In this document: positions 8,699-16,357 of the stretch, one piece after another
How positions within the stretch are numbered: position 1 is the first letter of the stretch
Layout of the letters: each line of letters starts with the position of its first letter
Assembly (NCBI GenBank): GCA_035457705.1
Contig: DATIBD010000046.1
Location: forward strand, 1-64,000
Direction of reading: 5' to 3'
From: DASPGQ01 sp035457705
GTDB taxonomy: Bacteria > Acidobacteriota > Vicinamibacteria > Marinacidobacterales > SMYC01
DNA: 64,000 bases
Position numbers and translations under genes: made by a program
Notes under the pieces: model-generated
Databases searched by the model: none
What the model saw: only the letters and a program-made list of their open reading frames with translations
Told to the model about the DNA's origin: nothing

Positions 8699-9169
8699 AT
8701 GCCGTTCACCTGTCCGAGCTGCGATTACCCTCTCCATCAGGAGGAGCTGCCTCGCCTCGACGCCGCCAAAGTCCTGTGCCCGCAGTGTGAGGAGCCTCTG
8801 ACCCTTCCCGACATGACGATTCCGCTGTCCATCGTCGCGACGCCCGTGGAGGCGAGCCCCGGGCTCCATCCCGACAAGACCTATGCGCTCGTCGTGCTCA
8901 GCGGAAAAGGTTCCGGGCGCATGATTGCCTTGGAAAAGGGCTACGTCACCATTGGCCGCAGCGGCTGCGACGTCTTGCTCGACGATGCGGAGATATCGCG
9001 GCGACATGCCTGCATCGAGATCGAGGGGGAGGGAGCGACGCTCGAGGACCTCGGAAGCACCAATGGGACGTACGTCGGCGACGAGCGCATCGCCCGCGTT
9101 TCGCTTCCAAACCGTTCCCAGTTCCGCATCGGCTCGCATGTGCTGGCCTTCGTTGTGAGCGATCGCTAA
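8699..9169 (+). CDS. Zinc-ribbon plus FHA domain protein
   Basis: A 156-residue protein. The N-terminus holds two CxxC pairs (CPSC at residues 5-8, CPQC around 27-30) that should form a zinc ribbon. An FHA domain fills residues 75-155, with the phosphothreonine-binding signatures VTIGRSGCDVLL, ISRRHACI and LEDLGSTNGTYV. FHA domains bind phosphothreonine peptides, so it is probably a reader in a Ser/Thr-kinase pathway. No kinase gene is seen nearby. The start at MPFTCPSC is chosen because it begins just before the ribbon. The polyphosphate kinase gene follows 41 bases downstream. Confidence 0.85.
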   Translation: MPFTCPSCDYPLHQEELPRLDAAKVLCPQCEEPLTLPDMTIPLSIVATPVEASPGLHPDKTYALVVLSGKGSGRMIALEKGYVTIGRSGCDVLLDDAEISRRHACIEIEGEGATLEDLGSTNGTYVGDERIARVSLPNRSQFRIGSHVLAFVVSDR

Positions 9170-9210
9170 GCGGCGGGACGTCAGCTATAATTGATGTCGT
9201 CTTTTCCGCG

Positions 9211-11301
9211 ATGTCTTACCCTTTTCGAAACAAAGAGATAAGCTGGCTCGCCTTCAACGCCCGCGTGCTGCAGGAGGCGAGCGACGAGAGCGTCCCCCTG
9301 ATCGAACGGGTTCGCTTCCTCGGGATTTTCTCCGCCAACCGAGACGAGTTCTATCGAGTGCGGGTCGCGACGCTCCACCGGCTGGGGCGGCTGGGCAAGA
9401 AGGGCAAGAAGCTGCTGGGCCACGATCCCAAGGCGGTCCTCGGCCAGATCAAACAGATCATCCTGCGCCAGCAGGAAGTGTTCGAGGCCACCCACGACAG
9501 GATTCTGCATGAGCTCGCGGAACAGGGCATTCAGGTCGTCGACGAGACCGAGCTCACGCCCGAACAGGGTCACTTCGTGCGGGGTTATTTCCGGCGGGAA
9601 GTCCGCCCCATGCTCACGCCCCTGATGATCGGCTCGAGACAGAAGTTTCCCGATCTACATGACAAGTCGATCTACCTGGCTACGCGCTTGCGAACCCCTG
9701 CTGGGAAGAACGACCGGTTCTCGCTCATCGAAGTTCCGACCGACGTGGTCCCTCGGTTCCTGATTCTGCCTCGCGTGGGACGGAGCCACCACGTCATTCT
9801 TCTCGAGAACGTGATTCGTTACAACCTCGCCGACATATTCGCCCTCTTCGAGTTCCAGAGCATCGAGTCCCATATCATCAAGCTCACGCGGGACGCGGAG
9901 CTCGATCTCGATGACGACGTGACCGAGAGCTACATCCACAAGGTCGTAAAAGGCATCAAGCAGCGCGAGGAAGGGAACCCGGTGCGCATCGTCTACGATC
10001 GCGCGATCTCTGCCGAGTTTCTCTACCTGATCGTGCGGAAGCTGGGGCTCAAGGACGAAGACAGCTTCGTGCCCGGGGGGCGAATTCACAACTACAAGGA
10101 CTTCATCGGCTTTCCCCATGTAGGCAAGTCGTCGCTTCTCTACTCGAGGCTCGATCCCGTCCCCGTGCCTCGCCTCGAAGCCTCGCGCAGCGTCCTTCAA
10201 TCGATACGGGAGAAGGAGTTCTTGCTGCATTTCCCCTACCAGCCGTTCGACTACGTGATCGATCTGCTGCGGGAAGCCGCCATCGACCCCAAGGTCACGG
10301 CCATCAAGGTCACGCTCTACCGAATCGCGCGTCACTCGGGAATCGCCAACGCGCTGGTGAACGCTGCGCGAAACGGCAAGAACGTGACCGCCATCATCGA
10401 GCTCCAGGCGCGCTTCGACGAGCAGGCCAACGTGGATCTGGCCAACCTTCTCCAGGCAGAGGGGGCGCACGTCATCTTCGGTGTGCCCGGGCTCAAGGTG
10501 CACGCGAAGTTGGGCCTCATTCTTCGGAAAGAGAAGGGCAAGACGGCGCGCTACGCCTTTCTGGGAACGGGCAACTTCAACGAGGACACCGCGAAGGTAT
10601 ATTCCGATCACTGTCTGTTCACGATCGACCGACGCCTGACGAAAGAGGTGGAGTCGGTTTTCGCCTTCCTTCAGGACAATTATCGAGTCCCGGAGTTCAA
10701 ACACCTTCTCGTCGCGCCATTCGGGTTTCGCGAGCAGGTGAGCCGTCTCATCCGGGCGGAGATCCGAAATGCCAAAAAGGGAAAGGCGGCCTATATCGAC
10801 TTGAAGCTCAACAATCTGGCCGACCCCGATATCGTGGGGCTTCTCTACCAGGCGGCGGACGCGGGTGTTCGTCTGAGACTGAACGTCCGGGGAATGTACT
10901 CGCTAATTCCCGACCAGGTTCAACGAAGGGAGAACATCGAGGCGATCGGGCTCATCGACCGGTACCTGGAGCACTCGCGCGTCTTCGTTTTCGCCAACGG
11001 CGGAAACGAGAAGATCTTTCTCTCTTCGGGCGATCTGATGATTCGCAACCTCGAACGGCGCGTCGAGGTTACTTTCCCGGTGTACGACCCCGCCCTCCGG
11101 GAGGAGATCAAGGAGTTCATGGAGATTCAGTTTCGCGACAACGTCAAGGCCCGAATCCTGGACCAGGAGCTCTCCAACAAGTATCGCCCGAGGGAGGGTG
11201 AGGCGATCCGCTGTCAGGCGGCGTTCCATGAGCTTTTGCGCTCACGTGTTTCGCGGGAGGAAGAAACGCCCGAGCCGCGCGCGATCCACGTCACGCGCTG
11301 A
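9211..11301 (+). CDS. ppk1: Polyphosphate kinase 1
   Basis: A 696-residue Ppk1, which builds polyphosphate from ATP at the membrane-cytosol interface. The N-terminal domain starts with RNKEISWLAFNARVLQEA. The two phospholipase-D-like catalytic domains contain the autophosphorylated His in KVHAKLGLI and FLGTGNFNEDTAKVYSDH. The C-terminus (IRCQAAFHELL) matches the family. The ATG is the first conserved start; a long Ser/Thr-poor tail ends the protein. Its 3' end overlaps the convergent aldehyde dehydrogenase by 11 bases. Confidence 0.97.
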   Translation: MSYPFRNKEISWLAFNARVLQEASDESVPLIERVRFLGIFSANRDEFYRVRVATLHRLGRLGKKGKKLLGHDPKAVLGQIKQIILRQQEVFEATHDRILHELAEQGIQVVDETELTPEQGHFVRGYFRREVRPMLTPLMIGSRQKFPDLHDKSIYLATRLRTPAGKNDRFSLIEVPTDVVPRFLILPRVGRSHHVILLENVIRYNLADIFALFEFQSIESHIIKLTRDAELDLDDDVTESYIHKVVKGIKQREEGNPVRIVYDRAISAEFLYLIVRKLGLKDEDSFVPGGRIHNYKDFIGFPHVGKSSLLYSRLDPVPVPRLEASRSVLQSIREKEFLLHFPYQPFDYVIDLLREAAIDPKVTAIKVTLYRIARHSGIANALVNAARNGKNVTAIIELQARFDEQANVDLANLLQAEGAHVIFGVPGLKVHAKLGLILRKEKGKTARYAFLGTGNFNEDTAKVYSDHCLFTIDRRLTKEVESVFAFLQDNYRVPEFKHLLVAPFGFREQVSRLIRAEIRNAKKGKAAYIDLKLNNLADPDIVGLLYQAADAGVRLRLNVRGMYSLIPDQVQRRENIEAIGLIDRYLEHSRVFVFANGGNEKIFLSSGDLMIRNLERRVEVTFPVYDPALREEIKEFMEIQFRDNVKARILDQELSNKYRPREGEAIRCQAAFHELLRSRVSREEETPEPRAIHVTR

Positions 11302-12727
11302 CGTAAGCCGTCTTCACCGTGGTGTAGAACTCCTTCGCGTAGACCCCTTGCTCTCGAGGCCCGTAGCTCGACGCTTTTCGTCCCCCGAAGGGCACGTGAT
11401 AATCGACTCCCGCCGTAGGCAGGTTCACCATGACCATACCGGCCCGGCAGGCGAGCTTGAAGCGCTCTGCATTTTCGAGTGATGTCGTCGCGACGCCCGC
11501 CGAGAGCCCGAAGTCGGTATCGTTGGCGACGGCGACCGCCTCCTCGAAATCCTTGACGCGGATCACGGATGCGATTGGGCCGAAGATCTCTTCCCGATTG
11601 ATTCGCATCCGGTTGTCGGTATCGACGAAGAGCGCCGGGCCGAGGTAGTAGCCTTGTTTCGCGAGCGGGAGCCGCTCGCCGCCACAGGCGACTCGGGCGC
11701 CTTCCCGGCGTCCGATATCGAGGTATTCGAGATCCTGGCGAAGCTGGGACTCGTCCACGACCGGTCCAATGTCCGTCTCCGGCTCGAGGGCGTCGCCGAC
11801 CCGGATCGTCTTCATCCGTGCGGTCAAGGCTTCGACGAAACGATCGTGGATCTTCTCGGTGACGATGAGGCGAGAGGAAGCGGTGCATCGCTGCCCCGTG
11901 GAGTAGTACGCGCCCTGAACGGCGCATTCCACCGCCACGCCCAGCTCCGCGTCGTCGAGCACGACGAAGGGGTTCTTACCCCCCATCTCGAGCTGGACCT
12001 TGGCGTGACGCGCGGCCGCCCGCGTGAGGATCTCGTGACCGACGGCGACGGAGCCGGTGAAGGTGACCCCATCGACGTCGGGCGAGTCCACAATGGTTCT
12101 GCCGGCGCTCTGTCCTTCACCCAGCACCAGGTTGAACACTCCGGGCGGCAGGCCCGCACGCGAGATGATCTCGGCCAAGGCCCATGCCGAGCCGGGTGCG
12201 AGCTCGGCCGGTTTGGCCACCACGGCGTTGCCGAACGCGAGGGCCGGAGCGATTTTCCATGCGGGAATGGCTGAGGGGAAGTTCCACGGGGTGATGACGC
12301 CGACGACCCCGAGGGGCTCGCGGGTCACTTCGACCCGAACGCCGGGGCGAACCGATTGATGGAGCTCACCGTGGTTTCGGAGCGCCTCGCCGGCAAAGAA
12401 CTTGAATATGTTGCCCGCGCGGCCGACCTCTCCAATGCCCTCCTTGAGCGTTTTTCCCTCTTCTCGGGCGAGGAGCCTTCCGAGCTCCTCCTTCCTCTCG
12501 AGAATCTCGTGTCCGATGCGATCGAGCGCATCGGCGCGGGCCTGAACGTTGCTGTTCGCCCAAGCGGGAGCGGCAGTCCGCGCCGCACGAATCGCCTCTT
12601 CGGTCTGTTCCCGATCGGCCTGGGCATACTCGCCCAGGTCGTCGCTCAAATCCGATGGGTTGACGTTGGGTCGGTAAGTCGTCCCCTCGACCCATTGACC
12701 TCCGATGAAAAGATCGAAACGCGTCAT
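11291..12727 (-). CDS. NAD(P)-dependent aldehyde dehydrogenase
   Basis: A 478-residue ALDH-superfamily enzyme. The catalytic Cys is in GQRCTASSR, the general base Glu in LEMGGKNPFV, and the cofactor-binding VTFTGSVAVG precedes them. The N-terminus MTRFDLFIGGQWVEG resembles alpha-ketoglutaric semialdehyde dehydrogenases of sugar acid catabolism, but the substrate is not certain. The ATG at 12727 is preferred over upstream codons of the same frame because those run into the small repeat at 12791 and lack family sequence. No pathway partner lies next to it. Confidence 0.9.
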   Translation of the reverse strand: MTRFDLFIGGQWVEGTTYRPNVNPSDLSDDLGEYAQADREQTEEAIRAARTAAPAWANSNVQARADALDRIGHEILERKEELGRLLAREEGKTLKEGIGEVGRAGNIFKFFAGEALRNHGELHQSVRPGVRVEVTREPLGVVGVITPWNFPSAIPAWKIAPALAFGNAVVAKPAELAPGSAWALAEIISRAGLPPGVFNLVLGEGQSAGRTIVDSPDVDGVTFTGSVAVGHEILTRAAARHAKVQLEMGGKNPFVVLDDAELGVAVECAVQGAYYSTGQRCTASSRLIVTEKIHDRFVEALTARMKTIRVGDALEPETDIGPVVDESQLRQDLEYLDIGRREGARVACGGERLPLAKQGYYLGPALFVDTDNRMRINREEIFGPIASVIRVKDFEEAVAVANDTDFGLSAGVATTSLENAERFKLACRAGMVMVNLPTAGVDYHVPFGGRKASSYGPREQGVYAKEFYTTVKTAYVSA

Positions 12728-12790
12728 GGTATTCCTCTTTAGCAACGCTCCCTTCAGACCGATCACGATCGGCCTCGAGCGGAGCCTCGC

Positions 12791-12835
12791 GGCCACAGTT
12801 GACAGTCGACAGTCGAGAACACCCCCGAGCTGTCC
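12791..12835 (-). repeat. Short dispersed repeat with gactgtcgactgtcaactgt core
   Basis: About 45 bp that match 22563-22607 with a few changes. On the minus strand the core reads gactgtcgactgtcaactgt, itself made of two near-identical halves. It lies about 65 bases upstream of the aldehyde dehydrogenase start. The rest of 12728-12987 holds no gene that I can support. Confidence 0.6.
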
Positions 12836-12987
12836 GGCTGCTTTCCAAACGAGCCGGCCCTTCAATAGGCCCGAAAGTCGCTACGATAACAGGACACGGT
12901 TGGGTTGCCCAGCAGGATGACACAAAACTCAATAGAATAGCTTTTCTGTGAGGGCTCGGTGCCAATCCGTAATACCGGAGCCAGAGG

Positions 12988-13413
12988 ATGTCAGCGATGT
13001 TCGAAAGTATCGTCGTTCCCGTCGACCTCACCGAGCGCAACCGCAGCGCTGTCGAGATGGCAGGTCGTCTATCGGCGCCCGGAGGGCGCGTCTGCCTCCT
13101 GCACGTGATCGAGACGATCCCCGGTATGAGCGTCGACGAACAGAGCGCGTTCTACGGCAAGCTGGAGAAAAGGGCTTCGGCGCATCTCCGCGAGCTCGGC
13201 AAGATGCTGGAAGAGAAGTCGGTTCGGTGGACCGCGGAGCTGGCTTACGGCCCACGCGCCAAGACCGTTCTCGACGAGGCGGAGAAGCTCGATGCCGACC
13301 TCATCGTCATCCAATCGCATCGTGTCGGGGACGAAGTGCCGTCGGAGGGGTGGGGCACCCTGAGCTATCAGATTGGTATCTTCGCGCGCTGTTCCGTTCT
13401 GCTCGTCAAGTGA
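12988..13413 (+). CDS. Universal stress protein, UspA family
   Basis: A 141-residue single-domain Usp. It starts FESIVVPVDLTERNRSAVE, and the ATP-binding-like stretch DLIVIQSHRVGD is followed by Ser-rich FARCSVLLVK. The classical G-2x-G-9x-G loop is not obvious, so ATP binding is uncertain. A CGGAG sits seven bases before the ATG. Downstream, with ribosome binding sites and short gaps, follow a 40-residue membrane protein and a cytochrome c lipoprotein; this points to a respiration-linked stress operon. Confidence 0.85.
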   Translation: MSAMFESIVVPVDLTERNRSAVEMAGRLSAPGGRVCLLHVIETIPGMSVDEQSAFYGKLEKRASAHLRELGKMLEEKSVRWTAELAYGPRAKTVLDEAEKLDADLIVIQSHRVGDEVPSEGWGTLSYQIGIFARCSVLLVK

Positions 13414-13429
13414 CGATTGGAGGTTGACG

Positions 13430-13552
13430 ATGAGCAGCATCAGCCATTTTCTTCTTCATACTCTGGTCGGCCGGGTCACGTTGATCGTCCTGTTTCTCGT
13501 GCTCTCGTTGCTCATCGCCAGCCTGGCCGGTTGGCTTCCCGAGCTGTCGTGA
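13430..13552 (+). CDS. Single-span membrane microprotein, 40 residues
   Basis: ATG with GGAGG eight bases upstream opens 40 codons to TGA. The peptide starts MSSISHFLLHTLVG, has one strongly hydrophobic span from about residue 13 to 34 (LIVLFLVLSLLIASLAGW), and ends PELS. Its spacing (16 bases after uspA, 22 before the cytochrome start) and the good ribosome binding site support translation. It could be an assembly factor or small subunit tied to the neighbouring cytochrome c. I recognise no family. Confidence 0.65.
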   Translation: MSSISHFLLHTLVGRVTLIVLFLVLSLLIASLAGWLPELS

Positions 13553-13574
13553 CGTCGTGAGTAGGAGAGTGATC

Positions 13575-14012
13575 ATGCTCCAACATTCATTCATTGCCGT
13601 CCTAATTCTGATGGGTGCTTTGTCCGGTTGTCAGGAGACGGGTGCACCACGTGGTTTTGCACTGCCCGAAGGTGATGCTCAGCAGGGCCGAGTGGCGTTC
13701 GAAGAGCTCAAATGCTTCACCTGCCACGAGGTGGCGGGATTGGAGGACGATCTTCCCCGCCCCACGGCGACTCCGGTCGTAGACGTGAAGCTTGGTGGTC
13801 TCGCCATGCGAGAGCCGACTGACGGCGAGCTGCTGACATCGATCGCGAACCCCTCGCACAGCATCTACCCCGCGGGGGAGAAGGAACGCATCGTGAGCGG
13901 TGAGGGCTCGCGCATGGCGAACCTCAACGAGGTCATGACGGTACAGCAGCTCATCGACCTCGTTGCGTTTCTCCATGAGCGGTATACGACCACGGAACAG
14001 AGCGGCTCGTAG
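13575..14012 (+). CDS. Lipoprotein monohaem cytochrome c
   Basis: A 145-residue exported protein. The signal peptide MLQHSFIAVLILMGA ends in the lipobox LSGC, so it is probably a lipid-anchored periplasmic protein. One haem site CFTCH lies near residue 53, and a distal Met is likely within GSRMANLNEVMT, the usual layout of small class I cytochromes. The C-terminal helix VQQLIDLVAFLHERY is typical. I prefer the ATG at 13575 (AGGAGA six bases upstream) to the GTG at 13557. Electron partners are not encoded nearby. Confidence 0.85.
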   Translation: MLQHSFIAVLILMGALSGCQETGAPRGFALPEGDAQQGRVAFEELKCFTCHEVAGLEDDLPRPTATPVVDVKLGGLAMREPTDGELLTSIANPSHSIYPAGEKERIVSGEGSRMANLNEVMTVQQLIDLVAFLHERYTTTEQSGS

Positions 14013-14025
14013 CCAGGCTCAACCC

Positions 14026-14146
14026 CAGGGTGATGAAAAAACTCAGCCCACCCTGCGCGAGCGAAGCGAGCCCGGCGCGCTCGCCGCGCCGTAAGCAGCC
14101 CGACCCGTGGCAGCTCGATCGATCACGGGTCCCGCCACGGCACTGG
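14026..14146 (+). repeat. Dispersed hairpin-rich repeat, copy 4
   Basis: Runs from agggtgatgaaaaaactcag to ccacggcactggac, in the same orientation as 5776-5900 and colinear with it over its length. The paired arms gcgcgctcgccgcgccg and cgtggcag...cgccacgg are kept in part. It lies just after the cytochrome stop codon, again at the 3' end of a gene. Confidence 0.85.
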
Positions 14147-14414
14147 ACATTAAAAAGAGACTGGCGCTAGAAAGGTGAAAGCACCGCGAACAAGCATCAG
14201 TTTCAGTCTAGGGGAGGCCACCCGGCCATGACCAACTAGAGAGACAGGGAACGTACGCGCCGGAACCGGCAGTTCACGCTAGAGCTTCCCTGCGGGTGAT
14301 TCTTGGTGACCGAAGTCACGATCGAGAATCTCGCGCGATGCGTGAAATGGTCCGATCTTTCCGGTAGGATCCGGTCCTTGCGCGTTTCTCGCGCACCTTT
14401 TGCAAGGTCGGTGT
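14147..14414. other. Intergenic region without a recognisable gene
   Basis: Between the repeat and the tatT start I see no coding sequence that I can support. The stretch is lower in GC than its surroundings and probably holds the promoter of the TRAP operon. No clear -35/-10 pair could be assigned by eye. Confidence 0.4.
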
Positions 14415-15353
14415 GTGGAGTTGCCGTTTCGAAGCCTGTTGCTTTGTCTTTCGTTGATCGGAGCGAGCGTGGGGTGCTCGATCCGGAAGTACGCTATCAA
14501 CCAGATCGGCGATGTTCTTGCCTCGGGCGGATCTATCTACGAGAGCGATGAAGACATCGATTTCGTGGGGGATGCGCTCCCGTTCTCGCTCAAGCTCGTG
14601 GAAAGCCTCATCGAGGAATCCCCGGAGCATCGCGGACTGTTGCTCGGCGCCGCCAATGGTTTCTGTGTCTATTCCTATGTCTATGTGCATTTCGATGCGG
14701 AGGTCATGGCCAACGAGAGTCTCGAGCGGGCGAGAGCGCTTCGAGAGCGGGCGCGCCGTTTGTACCTTCGTGCCCATCGATACGGGTTACGAGGGTTGGA
14801 TCTGCTCTATCCGGGATTCAGCACGATCCTGCCGCGCGATCCCGATGCCGCCGTGAGCATGGTCGAGACGAGGGAGGCGAAAGACGTGCTTCCCTTCCTC
14901 TACTGGAGCGCCGCGTCTCTCGGCCTCGCGATCTCGGTGGCCAAGAACGACGCGTCGATGCTGGCACGCATACCGGAGGTCGAAGCGCTCCTCGGGCGCG
15001 CGATGGAGCTCGACGAGACTTGGGACGAGGGAGCGCTTCACGAGTTTCAGATCACGCTCGCCGGGGCCAAGCCGGGCCGTATCGACGTCGAAGCGGTTCG
15101 GGGCCACTACGACCGCGCGCTCGAGCTTTCGGGCGGCAAGCGGGCGAGTCTGCATCTCGCCTATGCCGAGACCGTTTCCGTTCCCGAGCAGAACGCGAGC
15201 GAGTTTCGAGGGCTCGTCGACGAAGCACTCGCCGTCGATCCCGATGCCTACCCGGGCCTGCGTCTTGCGAATCTCGTCGCTCGGCGGCGGGCGGAGTGGT
15301 TGCTGCAGCAGATCGAAGTGCTGTTTCTCGATCCTGCCGGAGAAGGTCTATGA
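14415..15353 (+). CDS. tatT: TRAP transporter TatT component (lipoprotein with TPR-like helices)
   Basis: A protein of about 312 residues matching the TatT family of TPR-protein-associated TRAP transporters. The N-terminus is a lipoprotein signal (LLLCLSLIGASVGC). The body is alpha-helical and repeat-like with family sequence GLLLGAANGFCVYSYVYVHFDAE and RAHRYGLRGLDL. TatT forms trimers that dock the substrate-binding protein in Treponema. I place the start at GTG 14415 behind AAGG; a TTG at 14400 is the alternative. The stop overlaps the start of the binding-protein gene. Confidence 0.85.
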   Translation: MELPFRSLLLCLSLIGASVGCSIRKYAINQIGDVLASGGSIYESDEDIDFVGDALPFSLKLVESLIEESPEHRGLLLGAANGFCVYSYVYVHFDAEVMANESLERARALRERARRLYLRAHRYGLRGLDLLYPGFSTILPRDPDAAVSMVETREAKDVLPFLYWSAASLGLAISVAKNDASMLARIPEVEALLGRAMELDETWDEGALHEFQITLAGAKPGRIDVEAVRGHYDRALELSGGKRASLHLAYAETVSVPEQNASEFRGLVDEALAVDPDAYPGLRLANLVARRRAEWLLQQIEVLFLDPAGEGL

Positions 15354-16357
15354 AGGTAAAAGCGCTTCCCGTGGTCCTTTGGTTGCTGGCCCTTCACGTC
15401 TCGATCCCGGCGGAGGGACAAATCGTCGTCAAGCTCGGGACCATCGCTCCCGAAGGCTCGACGTGGCACGACGTTCTCCTGAAAATGCGCGAGGAATGGC
15501 GCCGCCTTTCCGAGGGAGGTGTCGAGCTCAGAATCTACGCGGGCGGGGTCCTCGGTGACGAGGGCGAGATGGTGCGCAAGGTGCAGCGCCGCAGTCTCGA
15601 CGCCGTTGCCGTCTCGGGCCCTGGCCTTTCGCGCATCGACGATGGGGTCGACTCCCTGCACTATCCTATGTTCTTCGAATCCTACGAGGAGCTCGACTAC
15701 GTGCGCGATCGCCTCGCGCCGAAGCTCGAAGCGAGGATCGAGGCTCGGAACTTCAAAGTCCTCAACTGGAGTGATGCCGGATGGGTTTATTTCTTCACCC
15801 GTGAGCCAGCACGAAGTCCGGAGGATGTTCGCGGGATGAAGCTCTGGACTTCCGCGGGCGACCCTGATACGGAAAAGGCCTTCAAGGACCTCGGCTTCCA
15901 GGTGGTGCCGCTTCCGGCGACGGACATGTTGACCTCGCTGCAGACAGGGCTCATCGACGCCTTCGATGTGCCGCCTCTGTTCGCGCTGCTCGACCGAAGC
16001 TATCAAGTGGCGAACCACATGATCGACCTGAAGTGGGCTCCGGTCGTCGCCGCCACGGTCGTGAGCACTAGGGCGTGGGACCAGATTCCGGCGGAGCTTC
16101 GGCCGAAGCTTCTCGAAGTCTCGCGCAAGGCAGGCGAGGAGCTAAGGGCGGAGATCCGCAAGGCCCACGAGGACGCGATCGCCGAGATGAAGAACCGTGG
16201 TCTCCTCGTCGTCGAGCTCGACGAGAGAGAGCGCGCCCTGTGGCGTGCCGAGGTGGAAGCGGCGATGCCCACACTGCGCGAGCTGCTTGGGCCACCCGAT
16301 CTGCACGAGGAGGCGAAGCGATATCGTGACGAGTACCGCAGCGCCAACTCGCGCTGA
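15350..16357 (+). CDS. TRAP transporter substrate-binding protein (DctP/TatP type)
   Basis: A 335-residue periplasmic binding protein of the DctP family. A signal peptide MKVKALPVVLWLLALHVSIPAEGQ precedes mature sequence VVKLGTIAPEGSTWHDVL. The family ligand-contact region is present: GMKLWTSAGDPDTEKAFKDLG with a Trp in place of the usual Arg-V pair, and LQTGLIDAFDVPP. The ATG overlaps the tatT stop. The ligand is probably a carboxylate or other organic acid, but the Arg that clamps carboxylates is not clear here, so lipophilic ligands as proposed for Treponema TatP are possible. Confidence 0.9.
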   Translation: MKVKALPVVLWLLALHVSIPAEGQIVVKLGTIAPEGSTWHDVLLKMREEWRRLSEGGVELRIYAGGVLGDEGEMVRKVQRRSLDAVAVSGPGLSRIDDGVDSLHYPMFFESYEELDYVRDRLAPKLEARIEARNFKVLNWSDAGWVYFFTREPARSPEDVRGMKLWTSAGDPDTEKAFKDLGFQVVPLPATDMLTSLQTGLIDAFDVPPLFALLDRSYQVANHMIDLKWAPVVAATVVSTRAWDQIPAELRPKLLEVSRKAGEELRAEIRKAHEDAIAEMKNRGLLVVELDERERALWRAEVEAAMPTLRELLGPPDLHEEAKRYRDEYRSANSR

